Below the pieces are notes generated by a model. The model was given only the letters and a program-made list of their open reading frames with translations, was not told the origin of the DNA and did not search any database. A DNA stretch of 64,000 bases from Haemaphysalis longicornis (lineage: Eukaryota > Arthropoda > Arachnida > Ixodida > Ixodidae): contig CM023450.1 of assembly GCA_013339765.2 (NCBI GenBank), positions 191,908,688 through 191,972,687 of the forward strand, written 5' to 3'. A program made the position numbers and the translations under genes. This document shows, piece by piece, positions 43,781-54,559 of this stretch (position 1 is the stretch's first letter; every line of letters starts with the position of its first letter).

Positions 43781-44146
43781 TTGAAAATGACTAATCTATC
43801 CCTTGTTAATATTTTTTTGTGTTTTGTTGCTTTAGCAAAATTTGTGTATCAGTGCATAGGTGTATAAACGTGTTATTTGTAGGGCACATTGATGAGCGCA
43901 CGGTATACTTGTGTTTCGTATGTTATGCATCCTCTATCAATATGTACTCATGTGACCTTTCCCATTATAAGTTTTCTTGACTGTCGCGTTCATTCCGCAT
44001 CCTGCACTGCTAGTGTGGCAAATAGTTTGTATATTTTATTCATCTATGGCTGTACCCTGGTTTTCCTAAATCGATTTTTTGTACCTACCCCACTCCTGCA
44101 ATAGCCCCAAAGAGCTGCGGTATGTTTAAATAAATAAATAAATAAA

Positions 44147-45506
44147 TATCCTACTTCTCTCTGATTCGTTCGAAGGTCTCCGAGCTTTGTTACGGCACAC
44201 CGAGGATTACTTTCAAAATGTGGATCTTTTCATAAATCCATCCAAATCGCAGTACTTCGGATGGCGTGTGAATCATTACACACACGGTTTCCACTACGAC
44301 CTCCCTCTTTTAGAGTTCAGCACCTCCAGTCTTCAATCGATTTCTTATAACCACCCCATAAAGAAAATATCTTGGTCTTGATTTCTTTGTTAATAAAAAT
44401 CCTGTTGTCAATCAAAGGAAGGCAGCTCGCCTCCTTGACTTAATCGCTTTGGTTCTTTGAGGCCATTTCAGAAGCTTCAATGCATCCGTCAAGTGATCAT
44501 CCCGGCTCATTTGTATACCACGTCTAATACTCTGCAAGTGGAGAATGAGGCTTTCCGACACAAGTCCATGGGTATTCGTGTGAAAGAGCTCTTGCATTTA
44601 CCGAAAGAGCTTCCAGAATAGTCATTTGTAGTTACCGTCCAGGAGCGGTGGTCTGGGTTTGTTGCAACTCGCGAGGGCTGCTCAGGCAGTCCAGTTCAAA
44701 TCTTTGTATCGGCTACTGCGTCTCAATGATCCTGCTATCAACTTCTTGTTCGATGAAGTTCTGGTCAGGAACCGTAAGAGGATCGCCTCGGTTTTCCAAG
44801 TCCCTGAGGGGGTATCTGAAAGTAAGGCGGTTAACGCCGCCCTTAAAACAGCTGCGGTGAAGTGGTTCCCGGACATGAAAAATCAATATACTAACAAAGA
44901 CCTTTTTACACATGCCCAACAGCCACATGCTAACTCTTGGCTTTATCGCGACAGTAAATTGCTTAGTGACGGTGACAGAATCGAAGCTCTCCGTCTTTGT
45001 ACAAACCTTGCTCTAAGACGTACTTTGTCAAACCGTCATGCCAGCGATCCAGCAGCTCGTGCCTGCTGTCGATGTGCCGAGCGGCCAGAGACGGCATTCC
45101 ACATTCTCCAAGAGTGTGAATCCGTTAGTCTGGTTCGTCAGGAACGCCACAACTTTGTGGCCCGGCAGGTTTCGCGTATTTGCCGTGAAAAGAATCCTGA
45201 GGGGTTGGTCGTAGAGAAGGTGTACACCAGCCCCTCCTGGGTTCGACTAAAGCCCGACATAGTTCTTGAGGTTGACAAAGAGGTCGCGATTGTGGACGTT
45301 GCCATAACATGGGACAGCAATGAGGGCATTTTGAAGCAGAAATGTCGCGAGAAGGTCGAGAAGCATTCGTTGTTAAAAACTTTGTTTTCTGGTCGTGTCG
45401 TCTCATTTCATTGGATGGCCTTCGGAGTGCGGTCCATGTTGTGTCGTGACTCGTGAGACAATGCAGGCTGCTATGGAGCTGGGTCTCCTCCCCAGAAATA
45501 TGAGTT
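44147..45506 (+). pseudogene. R2-like ORF, RT thumb, CCHC knuckle and restriction-like endonuclease
   Basis: Resumes with ILLLSDSFEGLRALLRHTE, directly after the missing Asp pair of the FADD motif, then NPSKSQYFGW. After shifts near 44380 and 44450, the frame 44659-45456 contains CCRCAERPETAFHILQEC (C-x2-C-x8-H-x4-C, 45064-45117) and the nuclease core RLKPDIVLEV...VAIVDVAITWD (45244-45315), i.e. the PD...D of the PD-(D/E)xK fold, followed by KCREKVEKH. A late shift near 45440 leads to TMQAAMELGLLPRNMS and TAA at about 45504. The nuclease would nick the target; here it is inactive only through frame loss, as the residues remain. Confidence 0.88.
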
Positions 45507-45510
45507 AAGT

Positions 45511-48329
45511 GTCGGCATGTGTCGTGCGTGGGAGCTTGATCACCATGCAACGTTTTACACGACGAGTGCTGGGGGGGGGGCACCTGATTTGACTTTTATC
45601 TTATGATGTTCATTTGTTCTTTGAGGTTTTTTTCTCTCACGTTTTTTTGGTGATTTGTTTTTTGGTTGTTGTGGACAGGCGACAAACGTGTTTGTACGAG
45701 GCTAGCCACTGGGATTCCATCTGGTCTAAGTAGTTCGTTCTATTCTTCTTTCGTTCCATCCAGCTTAGCTAATTTATGGCAGGCTGGCATGGAAACAACA
45801 CGTCGTACAGCCAAACACCGGCTGGGCTCCGCCCCATCGTCTTGTGCTAGTAACACGTGTCCGGTTTTGATACCCCAGTGGCCTACACACTCCGGCTTTG
45901 CCAGGGGAATTAACGTATTTAGCCTAGAGATTCAAACCGCCTATCTAACAGAGCGTTAAAGCGGCCGGCACGTTGTATTGTGACACTTTCGTTTAAACCA
46001 GCGGTGTCTAGAAATGGCATTAGCCAGCTCAGAATTACAACGGTATTTTTCAGTGTCATGCCGGCAAAATGGCGCCGCAATTGCAAATGTTGACGAAATT
46101 TTAAACGAAATGCACTGTACTACAACAGAACTGAAAGTGATGTGCTTATTGAGAGCGAAATAACCTTTTCTCGCTGAGAGTGCGTGTCTTCGTCACCGAT
46201 CTAATCCTAACAAAGCACAAATAAGAACACTAATTATTTTGCAAAAAACTACCCAGAGTTTCTACGACGTTCGAACATCGTTTATCACACCCACAACATC
46301 CTCTGCAACAGGATGTCAGGGTTTCTTACAAGGCTATATGACACATGCCAACTCGCGAGCGGCTTAAAGCACAACATCACACACACACACACCACATGGC
46401 ACTCCAGACCCTTAAGTACATCGTCAAGTAGGCATCGTCTCTACCGCAAATGGTTGTCCAGGCGCCACTTTTTGTACGCCGGTCTAGTCGCGATTATGAG
46501 AGGGTGCTCGGCGGCACAGTTAATGGTGAATCCACTTTCGCTCCTCTTGTAGGCTAAGGGTCGTTCTGCGTCGGAGACGATTTGGTGCACGACGCCGTTT
46601 CATCTCCAGGAGCTCCAATTGTGTGGGTGGTCTTCGCTTGCGAGGCCCCACATAAACTTCGACGATGAGTGCCACAAGATGGTATCTTTAAATGGTTTAG
46701 ATAGCAGTGACTGACGTCAATCCCACTGCTGCAAACCACTGAATCGCATTTAACTCATTACTTCATTATTCGGTTTGAACCAGTGCCGCAAATTCGTGCA
46801 CGAATGGCATGGTTTCGTATTCTTGCGCCCGAGCTAAATGCGTTCGAGCTCATACTGGTCGCTGCCCAGCTCCTTCTTTGTCACGAAGAGATGCGGAAAG
46901 CGATGCTGGTGGGTAGACAATGCTTGCATTAAAACACTGAGGCGAGTGCCAGGAAGAACATCGCATTGCTCAATTTTAGGTTCAATAGTCGATGTAACGT
47001 ACTTATGGGTAACCTTACTGAAACTGTTGGCACAAACCACACCCCGGCTCTCTGTGTAATGTGACTTAAGAACATGGCGCAGATCATTTCTCAACGTAGC
47101 AAGTTGAATTTATTTGCATTATAACTTCCGACCTAGGCATTGCCATTCGGTACAGCGGTAAAAAATAGCCTTTTTGGGGTAGCTCAACGCGAAAATTTCG
47201 GTGTCCCTCTTTGCTACTCAATTCAGGCGCATGGCGAAAATAATAGAATGATACAACGCGAAGTACTGTACAGGTAAGTACAACTGTGTTGAACTACTAA
47301 AACAGTCCGCACCACTCGTACACGTCCTCATTTTAAATTGAAACGGAAGCTAGGCCATATTTAGACGGAATTTAATCACATAAATGAGGTTATCAGCGTT
47401 CATTTACTTAGGAATACAGGCTGACTTTTTGTACTGTAAAAATAACAAACAAGGCGATAAAAACGATGCCAAGCCGAAAAGAAGTAAAGTAAACACAAAA
47501 AGCTGTCGGTTTGAGGTTGTCCCAACAAAACAAACCTGTAAACATCCCCAAAAAGACGTGCATTCTCCCACCAGATTGCGCGCGAGCGGTGTAACGCGCT
47601 AAACTGGAACACCTCCATTCCATACAACACACAGGAACGAGGATGCAACGCAACAGCTTGGGTGGTGGGAGTGGCCGGGAGGAGAGGCAGCTACGTTGTA
47701 GAGGCGGTACGATGTGCCGTCTGGCGGAATTTGCAGGAGAGCAAGCAGATATGCGACCAATTTTTGATTTGCTATTGGTTTCACTACATGTCACTGTGGA
47801 GATGTATTCTATTCTTCAAAATTACGTTGCACAAGAGGTGGTACTACTGCGATACCAAGATCAAAAAAAATAATCTCGATAGCAAGAAAGCTGGTCACTG
47901 CTTGCTCCTAAGCTCGTAAGAAGAATGGAAAAGATTGCACGGATGTAGTGGGGCGTGTTCTCATCCAGCTGTCACATGACGAGCGTGCCCGGGTATTCGC
48001 AGAAGCTCCATAGTAAATGGACTGCACTACATGGTATTTAGTAGGATGGGGGAAGGTTTATATTCGAAGTGTGCGGACCTCCCGTCCCTCCTTTTCCCTT
48101 AACGGTTGAGCACGGGTGGGTAAGTGAGTCGCCCTAACTTGTAGTACTATTTTATGTCTCGATATATAATCAAGGGAATTGGCCTATCCTGTTCAATTTC
48201 CGTAATTGGAGTAATTACACATCAAATTTTAGGGTGTTTGTTATAAGCATAGAAGACAAGACCCTATGGTACAAATTCCGGCCGGTGGATTTCAGGAGGT
48301 ACTGGTAGCCTTTGTTAAAGTTTTATCAA
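45511..48329. other. 3' flank of R2-like element, then no gene recognised
   Basis: A G-run at 45571-45580 and T-rich sequence (45595-45680) may be R2-like 3' UTR, but its end cannot be fixed. A (CA)n microsatellite lies at 46377-46398. The frames at 45666-45959 (+), 46834-47094 (-) and 47408-47794 (-) show no motif I recognise. Confidence 0.5.
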
Positions 48330-49020
48330 CGCCAGGAAGTTGAGAGTCGCCTTAATTCGCTAATACGTTTAGCTTTTATTTTTATTGTTAGGGCGTTGAA
48401 GCTGTAGATTAAACGAAGGAGTAATGGTGTTTGTTTTCTTGCCCATGGTAAGTACAAATGTGCTGATAAGACCCGTTCAAGCGTCTTTGAAAAGCACCCA
48501 GTTTGTTTCAACAGCGCGATTAGGTAATTTTCAAGAAAGCGTTCGCTGACCATAAATTATTTGGATCAATGGCATCAAAAGTAGCTCTGTTGTAACAAGC
48601 TATTTTCATACTGACAATTTTCTGTAGAAACATGAATCTTTGGTACAGTGATGACGTCTGGATCAGAAATTTTAATAACGAATGATGCCCGAGCAAATGT
48701 GTTGGTCTTTTCCCAGACTAAGGCCTAATGTATTTGAGGTAGATCCAGGACGCCGTCTAGGCTGAGAGATTGTTTGTGGTAATGTGTTATACAGGCGGTC
48801 TGGAAGAATGAATGTGCTTCATTTCCACTGGAAGTAAGTGACAGCGATGATTAGTCGATTTTAAGAAAATTAAGTCACCAAAAATAAGGAGTGAACACTT
48901 CGCGATCGGATTATACACTTCCCTTAAAACATGAGTAATCCCGAAAGAAGAAAAAGGGTATCCATATTGGGCAGGTGATGACAGTCGCCGAAAACTTCGT
49001 GAATGGTTTTGCACTTTAGC
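48330..49020 (-). pseudogene. L2/CR1-type LINE endonuclease and linker fragment
   Basis: On the minus strand, LREVYNPIAKCSLLIFGDLIF (48935-48870) matches the LIxGDFN motif region of LINE endonucleases. ISDPDVITVPK (about 48675-48640) matches the C-terminal SDH motif (His to Pro). A basic linker-like segment follows, 48450-48350 (ALTIKIKAKRISELRRL). Several frame changes occur, and no RT follows to the left, so this is an isolated fragment. Confidence 0.5.
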
Positions 49021-50335
49021 AATTCCTAGCTATATTCCAAAAAAATGACGATATATGTATGGGAACAGAGATGAATTGTTGTTTCATTGCTATAAGTTCA
49101 TCACCCCCATTCCTATCATTTCTGTCGCAACGAAAAATGAAAAATATGGCACTTGCAGTCAGAAACAGTGTCATTGATCAAAGTATATGTTAAAACAATT
49201 AATGACAAAAAACATGAGTCAGCAAGCGAAGAAAGGGCACCATTTTTAAAGTGCGATCCTGATATTAGTATAAGAGGGAGAAACACTGTTAACTGAACAG
49301 ATGTGCTGCGCCACTTTGAGGCAGGGCGCGTTTAGCCAACTGGAGCAAGTAGGGCGGTGACAGACATGAATATTGTCACGGGTCCCGGGTTAAATGTAAT
49401 ATTGGAGTGTAATGGGCATCTGGGCTGGGATAGAACGTGGCAGGAATTGATACAGAATAACTCAACAGCAGGGCACAACGGGACTCTCTCCTGGAGATTC
49501 TCTACCTCATATCTCCTCGTAGGCACAATGGCGCATCGCATACGCGAAGGGGAATCGCAACAGGCTACCCACCATGCGCCATACGTTATTAGGTTTGCAA
49601 AATAAGAGCACCGCGACATTGGGCCGCGGCGGGCGAACATGATGCGGACAATGGTAGATGAGGTCATGATTCAATTGAAAGCCATGATAGCTTAAGCTAA
49701 CACCGGGGCTAGGCCGCATGCAGGACATCGTCATCTTGCCTCTGGTTTCCATGGCGGTGTGCTCTTCATTGTCTTCTATCTATATGAAACCGCGCACTAT
49801 AAGTTCTCCCCTGAAATTGAAACTGGTTGCGTGATTTGACTTTCAATACAAAAAGCACAATTTGTGTTCTTAGTTTATTTGCGAGACGGAATCGCTGTAG
49901 TGTATACAACAGGATAAAGATTCACCAAAATCCTGCGTGCAGGCCCATAGTTTGCGCCCGTGTTTTCATCAACAGCGCATTGATAAGCATTTCAGCTTAG
50001 CACGGTTTTAAACGCAAAAAAGAAATAGAGGCATTAGTTCGCGATTGAAGTCAACACGCGACTGGCTACAATGAAATCGCCGACAAGCTTCGCCTAGCGA
50101 AATTAATCATGTGCTTCTGTGGTACCATTTACATGGGTTACCGCCACTCTCCTACATACATGCGTTTCGGTTGTACCCCCATGTCAGAGTAACTGATGTT
50201 CCGGAAAATAGTTCCCAATTGGCAAACACTTCCTTTCTCAAAACCAGGGTAACGTATGTGAAAAATAAGGAATTACTGTTTCTGTTTCAACCACCGCAAT
50301 AAATAAGTATGGCTTACAGCTTATTTTAGATGCAA
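49021..50335. other. No gene recognised
   Basis: Short ORFs only (for example 49332-49667 minus), with no recognised motif, RNA gene or transposon end. Confidence 0.5.
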
Positions 50336-50870
50336 GGCTCAGAGCATCTCTTGTCGGCGGCCCTGTCCTTCCTGCGTGCGTCCATTGTCCGCAGCCACTC
50401 TCCCCCTCTCCTCCCGATAGCGAACACGCTCGCGAGGGGCATTGAATTAGATTCGAGTGGACTGGCTTGGCTTGGCTTGGCTTGGCTTGGCTTGGCTTGG
50501 ATTGGATTGGATTGGATTTGGATTGGATTGGATTAAAGTGATTGTGTTGGATTGTGTTGCATCATAGCCGCGGCAGACGCACTGGCGCCGGCGCGTGCCC
50601 AGGTGAGAGCATGTGCGGCCCAGCGCGCTCTCACTACGCCGTTGGGGGCGCTGCGCGCGGTGCTGCGCATGTGCAGTACTCTATCTCTCTGTGGTCTCCT
50701 GTCCTTCGGGCGCGCTGCGCATATAACGGTGTGCCGCTCTCCGGTGGCCTTTCAGTCGACGGTTGCTCTCGCTTGCGCTTGAACCCCCCTTAGCGTCGCA
50801 TCACACCAGGGTTCCCGCGAGGGGAGGTGGGCGTAATTTTGTTGTTGGAATACGAGGCCACTACCAGGCT
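50336..50870 (+). repeat. Second copy of the TTGGC/GGATT minisatellite repeat, with CpG-rich flank
   Basis: The 190-bp core (50380-50580) matches 38450-38640. Its pentamer run is at 50463-50560, with seven TTGGC-type units followed by GGATT units. The 3' flank (50570-50790) is rich in GCGC and CpG and contains a GCATATAACGG string, unlike its surroundings. That flank is not shared with the 38-kb copy. Confidence 0.7.
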
Positions 50871-51019
50871 GATTTTCTTAGTAATTAATTACCCGGATCA
50901 TCCGCGATGGACCGCGTGTCGGAAATGGCAGGATGGAATTCATCCTCGCATGCTAAGACGTGAAAGACAGAGCTCAAAACTTGCTCCGGAAGCCCCCTAG
51001 GCTAGACCGGAAGCCCCTC

Positions 51020-51119
51020 NNNNNNNNNNNNNNNNNNNNNNNNNNNNNNNNNNNNNNNNNNNNNNNNNNNNNNNNNNNNNNNNNNNNNNNNNNNNNNNNN
51101 NNNNNNNNNNNNNNNNNNN
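51020..51119. other. Assembly gap (100 N)
   Basis: Exactly 100 consecutive N, the conventional placeholder for a gap of unknown size. Duplication copy B begins at the first base after it, so the real left boundary of copy B is unknown. Confidence 1.
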
Positions 51120-52050
51120 CCAAAGGAAGCCTCTTTGCTATCACCACGGGCTCGTTTCGTGATTACAGTATCAGACAAGGGCGTCACCAGCAAACATGGC
51201 CGCAATAACCAACAGTTCTGCTTTTCGTATTCCCCAATACGAGTGCTCTACGCGGCCTGGAAAGGATTTATTGCGGAATTTTTCGACGTGTTTCTATAAA
51301 ACCTCAAAGTGTAAAATGCAAAATACAGCACAATGTGGCAGTGACGACAACACAGCTACGGACCAAAGCACTACAACGTGAGCAATAACCTGCGTAAAGA
51401 CGCAGAACAGCGGATTGAGGCGCAGTACGTTCCAGCTGTCGCCACCCCCAAGCGAAGCTGTGGGGCGGTGGAAGTCCACTTTTGTAGCTATCGAATCTTC
51501 TAATGCCATGCTGGGGATGAAGCACAATACAGGCTTCACTGATCATGACGCATTCTGGTTGCCGGTGGTCCGGATCCCGCCACATAGCGGCCCCTGTTAG
51601 TGCCGGCCTTTGCCGGTGCTTTGTGCAGCTCTAGAAGGCATCCTGCCTAAAGAGGCAGAGCAGCGCGTTCAGGCGGAATCCGTTCCAATCAGGATGTCCT
51701 AAAAAAGCGAAAACCGGAACCGAAAAGCTGAAGAAGCGATATTTTTGGCAAGAGCGAAGACGAAAACGAAACGTTATTTATTATTCGGGGCAAGAGCGAA
51801 ACGAAAGAAAATTAGGGTTAGGTTTGCGGTTTGAGTGGAAAGGTATTCAAGGAATAATGTCAATTTTCATGCAGTCAAGTCAGAGATTGCATGCAGTTGG
51901 TTTGCAGGCATAAAATCGCCTTTCGTCTCACGCCTGCCTCTTCCCTACGGCAGGCTTGCTGCCTGCTTTCATACTTGCTCCATCTGTCGAGATGGTCAGT
52001 GCTCTGCTCTCCGTGTGCATCAGGCTACTGTGCAGGTGTTGCGGCCTATT

Positions 52051-52090
52051 TCTTTATTTATTTATTTATTCATTATTCTAATTATCTATT

Positions 52091-52137
<47 letters not shown>

Positions 52138-52142
52138 TTTGT

Positions 52143-52177
<35 letters not shown>

Positions 52178-52186
52178 TTATTTACC
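52051..52186 (-). repeat. (TTTA)n tract, tail of the LINE
   Basis: About 30 TTTA units, nearly pure from 52088. The same tail in copy A is only about 42 bp and interrupted, so the tract expanded in B or contracted in A after the duplication. The long Phe-Ile-Tyr-Leu ORFs over it are artefacts. Confidence 0.9.
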
Positions 52187-54100
52187 TATGAACACACCTA
52201 CATTCGCCCTACGGCATTAGTGTAGATAGTGTTATGAAATATTCTTCAACGCAACAAAGCAAAAAAGAAGAAAAAAATAAAATGTTTGGCGTGTACCGAA
52301 GCATACACAATTAGCAAAGAAAACAGCAAACCACAGCCGCACACTCAGTGACAGCAGCTGAAAGTCATTTTAACCTTGTGCGCACGTGCTGCCAGGCAGC
52401 AGATGAAAACATTTGATAAGGGGCGGGAAGAACAGTGTCAACCAGGTGTTTCTACCTTTAGTAGTTCCAAGAAAAGGACGACTGGAGTGCGCATGTTTGT
52501 CGTGAATATTCACCATATTTTTGCTGGTTTCTTTTCGTCTGGATGTATACGTGGTGGGCTGAAGTATTTATTTTCCTACGTTGCTCTTCAGAGTTTGCAA
52601 GGTGTAAAGGTTGTTTTAGAAGGCCCAGTTTTTTAAAAGCTTTACCTGTTATGTATTCTATAAGAGTGTTCCAGGTTAAGTTTGAACTAAGAAAAATACC
52701 TAGATACTTAAATGACAGCACTGACTCTATACGGGTATTTCAAATAGTGTATTGATTTGGGGTGAAATTGTTAGAGGAAGTAAACGTTACATGCTTAGTT
52801 TTATTTATGTTAATCTTCATTTGCCATGTGCAACACCACTCTGATAAACCTGTTAAATCTTTGGAACGTAGTTACATCATCCGGATGGGTTATTTCTCTA
52901 TAAATAACGCAATCATCTGCGAAAAGGTGGACGTTTGAGGTTAGATTATGCGCAATGTATTTACATATATTAAGAAGAGTATAGGCCCCAGAACTGATTT
53001 TTGTGGCACACCGGATTTTACAGGCATGCGATTAGATACAAGATTATCGAGTTTGACTGACTGAAAGCGGTTAGTCAAAATCTTTCGATCCACTCTGTCG
53101 TACTGCTCTCAAGTTGAAGACCGGAGACCTTCATCAGTAGTCACTTATGGGGCACGCGTTCGAAGGCTTTCGAATAATCAATGAATATATCATCGACATA
53201 ACGTGAGGAAAGCAATAGCGGTGAACTTCATTCACAAGCTCGAAAATCTGTGTTTGGCGTGATCGCTCGTGCCTACAACCATGCTGGTTTTCAAACAAAA
53301 GGTTATTTTTGTTGAGGTGAGCCATGATATGGTGACAAACAATCTGCTCGAGTAGCTTGCAGCAGATCGATGTTAGTGAAATAGGACGGTAATTACTGGG
53401 TTGGGTGTTATCACCAGCTTTAAAAATCGGGACTACATGGCCGTTTTTCCAGTCCTCCGGTATGCATTCTGTGTCGATTGATTGCTTGAAAATTAGAGAT
53501 AGTTGATGGGCTGAAAGATGACGCGTAAAGTTTAGCAATTTAGAACTCATGCCATCAGGACCCGGGTTTGTGCTGTGAGGCAGGCGTTCAATCGCTCGAG
53601 CTACACCATTTTTAGTGACAACGACGGGAAAATTTGGGAAGGCGCATTGGAATTTGCTCAGTGGTTATAGAATTGCCTAATGGCCGTTCAGTCGTACATA
53701 ATCCAATAACATTTAAGTTAAAACAGTCAGCACACTCAACACGTGTTAAAGGTGTACCTATATCACTTTCTAAAAAGGGAATTTTGGCTGTGTATTTAAG
53801 GTTTATGCTACGCATGAACTTTTTGTGGCTAGTTTTAAGCGAGCTGGAAAGAGTAAAATAAAATACGTGTTTTATACTTCCGAAATTTTGGCTTCCAGTA
53901 AGCCTGCCACTTCTTTGTAGTGCGCCCAACCCTCCGTCTTCCCAGACCGCGTTGCCTTTATATAGCACATTTTCCTTTTGTTTAAAACAGCCTTCACTTC
54001 ATGCGTAAACCAGGGGACGCTAGCTTGTGCTCTGATGATTAGTTTTGGCACGCATGCACGTCCTATTACCATGAGCTTATCGCAAAATCGAGTCCAATTT
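52051..54100 (-). mobile_element. CR1/L2-type LINE, EN-RT linker to 3' tail (copy B)
   Basis: The minus strand reads NWTRFCDKLMVIG and VPWFTHEVKAVLNKRKMCY (54095-53980), a linker typical of CR1/L2. RT follows: NPGPDGMSSKLL (about 53565-53530), NYRPISLTSICCKLLEQIV, FENQHGCRHERS, then SGVPQKSVLGPILF (about 53010), LFADDCVIYREI (about 52935-52900), and FKYLGIFLSSNLTW (52715-52670). The 3' UTR ends in a long (TAAA)n tail (52051-52186). EN and ORF1 are absent, so it is 5'-truncated at about 54100, exactly where a hairpin-headed repeat begins. Many stops, so it is dead. Confidence 0.82.
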
Positions 54101-54334
54101 TTAAGTGCGAATGCACTTTATAAGCGACCCCAAACCATCCACCGCCGGCGGCGGCGGCGGCGGCGGCGTCCACAGTGCTCCTCTATATTTAAAAAAGAAA
54201 CAGCATCCGCCGCCAGGTTCCACCAACGACCTAACCAAACCTAACGACGACCCAAACCAAACCTAACTAACGACGACCCAAACCAAACCTAACCAACGAC
54301 CTAACAGCATCCACCAACGACCTAACCAAATTGG
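54098..54334. repeat. Hairpin-headed repeat, CGG run and CCTAAC-type degenerate array
   Basis: AAGTGCGAATGCACTT (54103-54118) is the palindrome also found at 24590-24605. It is followed by a (CGG)8 run (54143-54168) and a degenerate array (54218-54331) of ACCAACGACCTAACC and CCCAAACCAAACCTAAC units. None of this occurs in copy A at the equivalent place. Confidence 0.7.
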
Positions 54335-54420
54335 TTCCTGGCTCACACAGGGAATGAAATGGATGGGATAGAAGCGGCCCACATGGCAGCCAGAACAATC
54401 ATCACACCAGCGTAATACGT
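54335..54420 (+). pseudogene. RNase H remnant of a LINE (copy B)
   Basis: WFLAHTGNEMDGIEAAHMA resembles the WxPxHxG..GNExAD motif with a small deletion; counterpart of 11965-12060. Too short to assign further. Confidence 0.4.
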
Positions 54421-54559
54421 GGTGTGAACCAGATCGACGAAGGGCCGTATACTCACACTATGAGAGGTCAAGTAGCATTAACGCCTCTCCCGTAGCAACC
54501 TCCTTCAGCCGCACACTCATCAACTGAACTGAGACGGGATAGTTGGTGCATGATACTTC

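Larger units (their letters stand above)
39631..44146 (+). mobile_element. L2/CR1-type LINE with 2A peptide, inserted in the R2-like RT
   Basis: Begins at about 39631 with a promoter unit, has a second unit start at 39996, ORF1 (40027-41088), ORF2 (41089-43780) and a 3' UTR ending in (TAAA)n at 44128-44146. Both ORFs have several frameshifts. On removing it, R2-like codons FA (39624-39629) are followed by ILLLSDSFEGL (44148 onward), lacking only the Asp pair and a base or so. No clear target-site duplication is visible; a few target bases appear lost. EN plus RT without RNase H, the VPQGSVLGPLLF-like motif and the A-rich tetramer tail place it in the CR1/L2 group. Confidence 0.9.
36600..45510 (+). 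mobile_element. R2-like LINE with restriction-like endonuclease, split by two insertions
   Basis: Single-ORF non-LTR element on the plus strand. Order: C2H2-type zinc finger (about 37036), Myb-like domain (about 37525-37665), pre-RT region (37752-38342), RT (38815-39629 and 44147-44600), CCHC knuckle and PD-(D/E)xK-type nuclease (45061-45380), stop near 45506. It is broken by a repeat insertion (38343-38790), an L2/CR1-type LINE (39631-44146) and several frameshifts. No 28S rDNA flank is visible, so this copy is not in the canonical R2 site. R2, R4, Hero and NeSL-like clades share this layout; an R2-type assignment rests on the zinc finger plus Myb N-terminus. Confidence 0.85.

Noticed and set aside
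46377..46398. CRISPR-like or other spaced repeat array
   Set aside because: Only a (CA)n microsatellite. No regularly spaced direct repeats with unique spacers were seen anywhere in the window.
51835..52220. Long hydrophobic frames rich in Phe, Ile, Tyr and Leu that look like membrane proteins
   Set aside because: They translate the (TTTA)n microsatellite in two frames; artefact.
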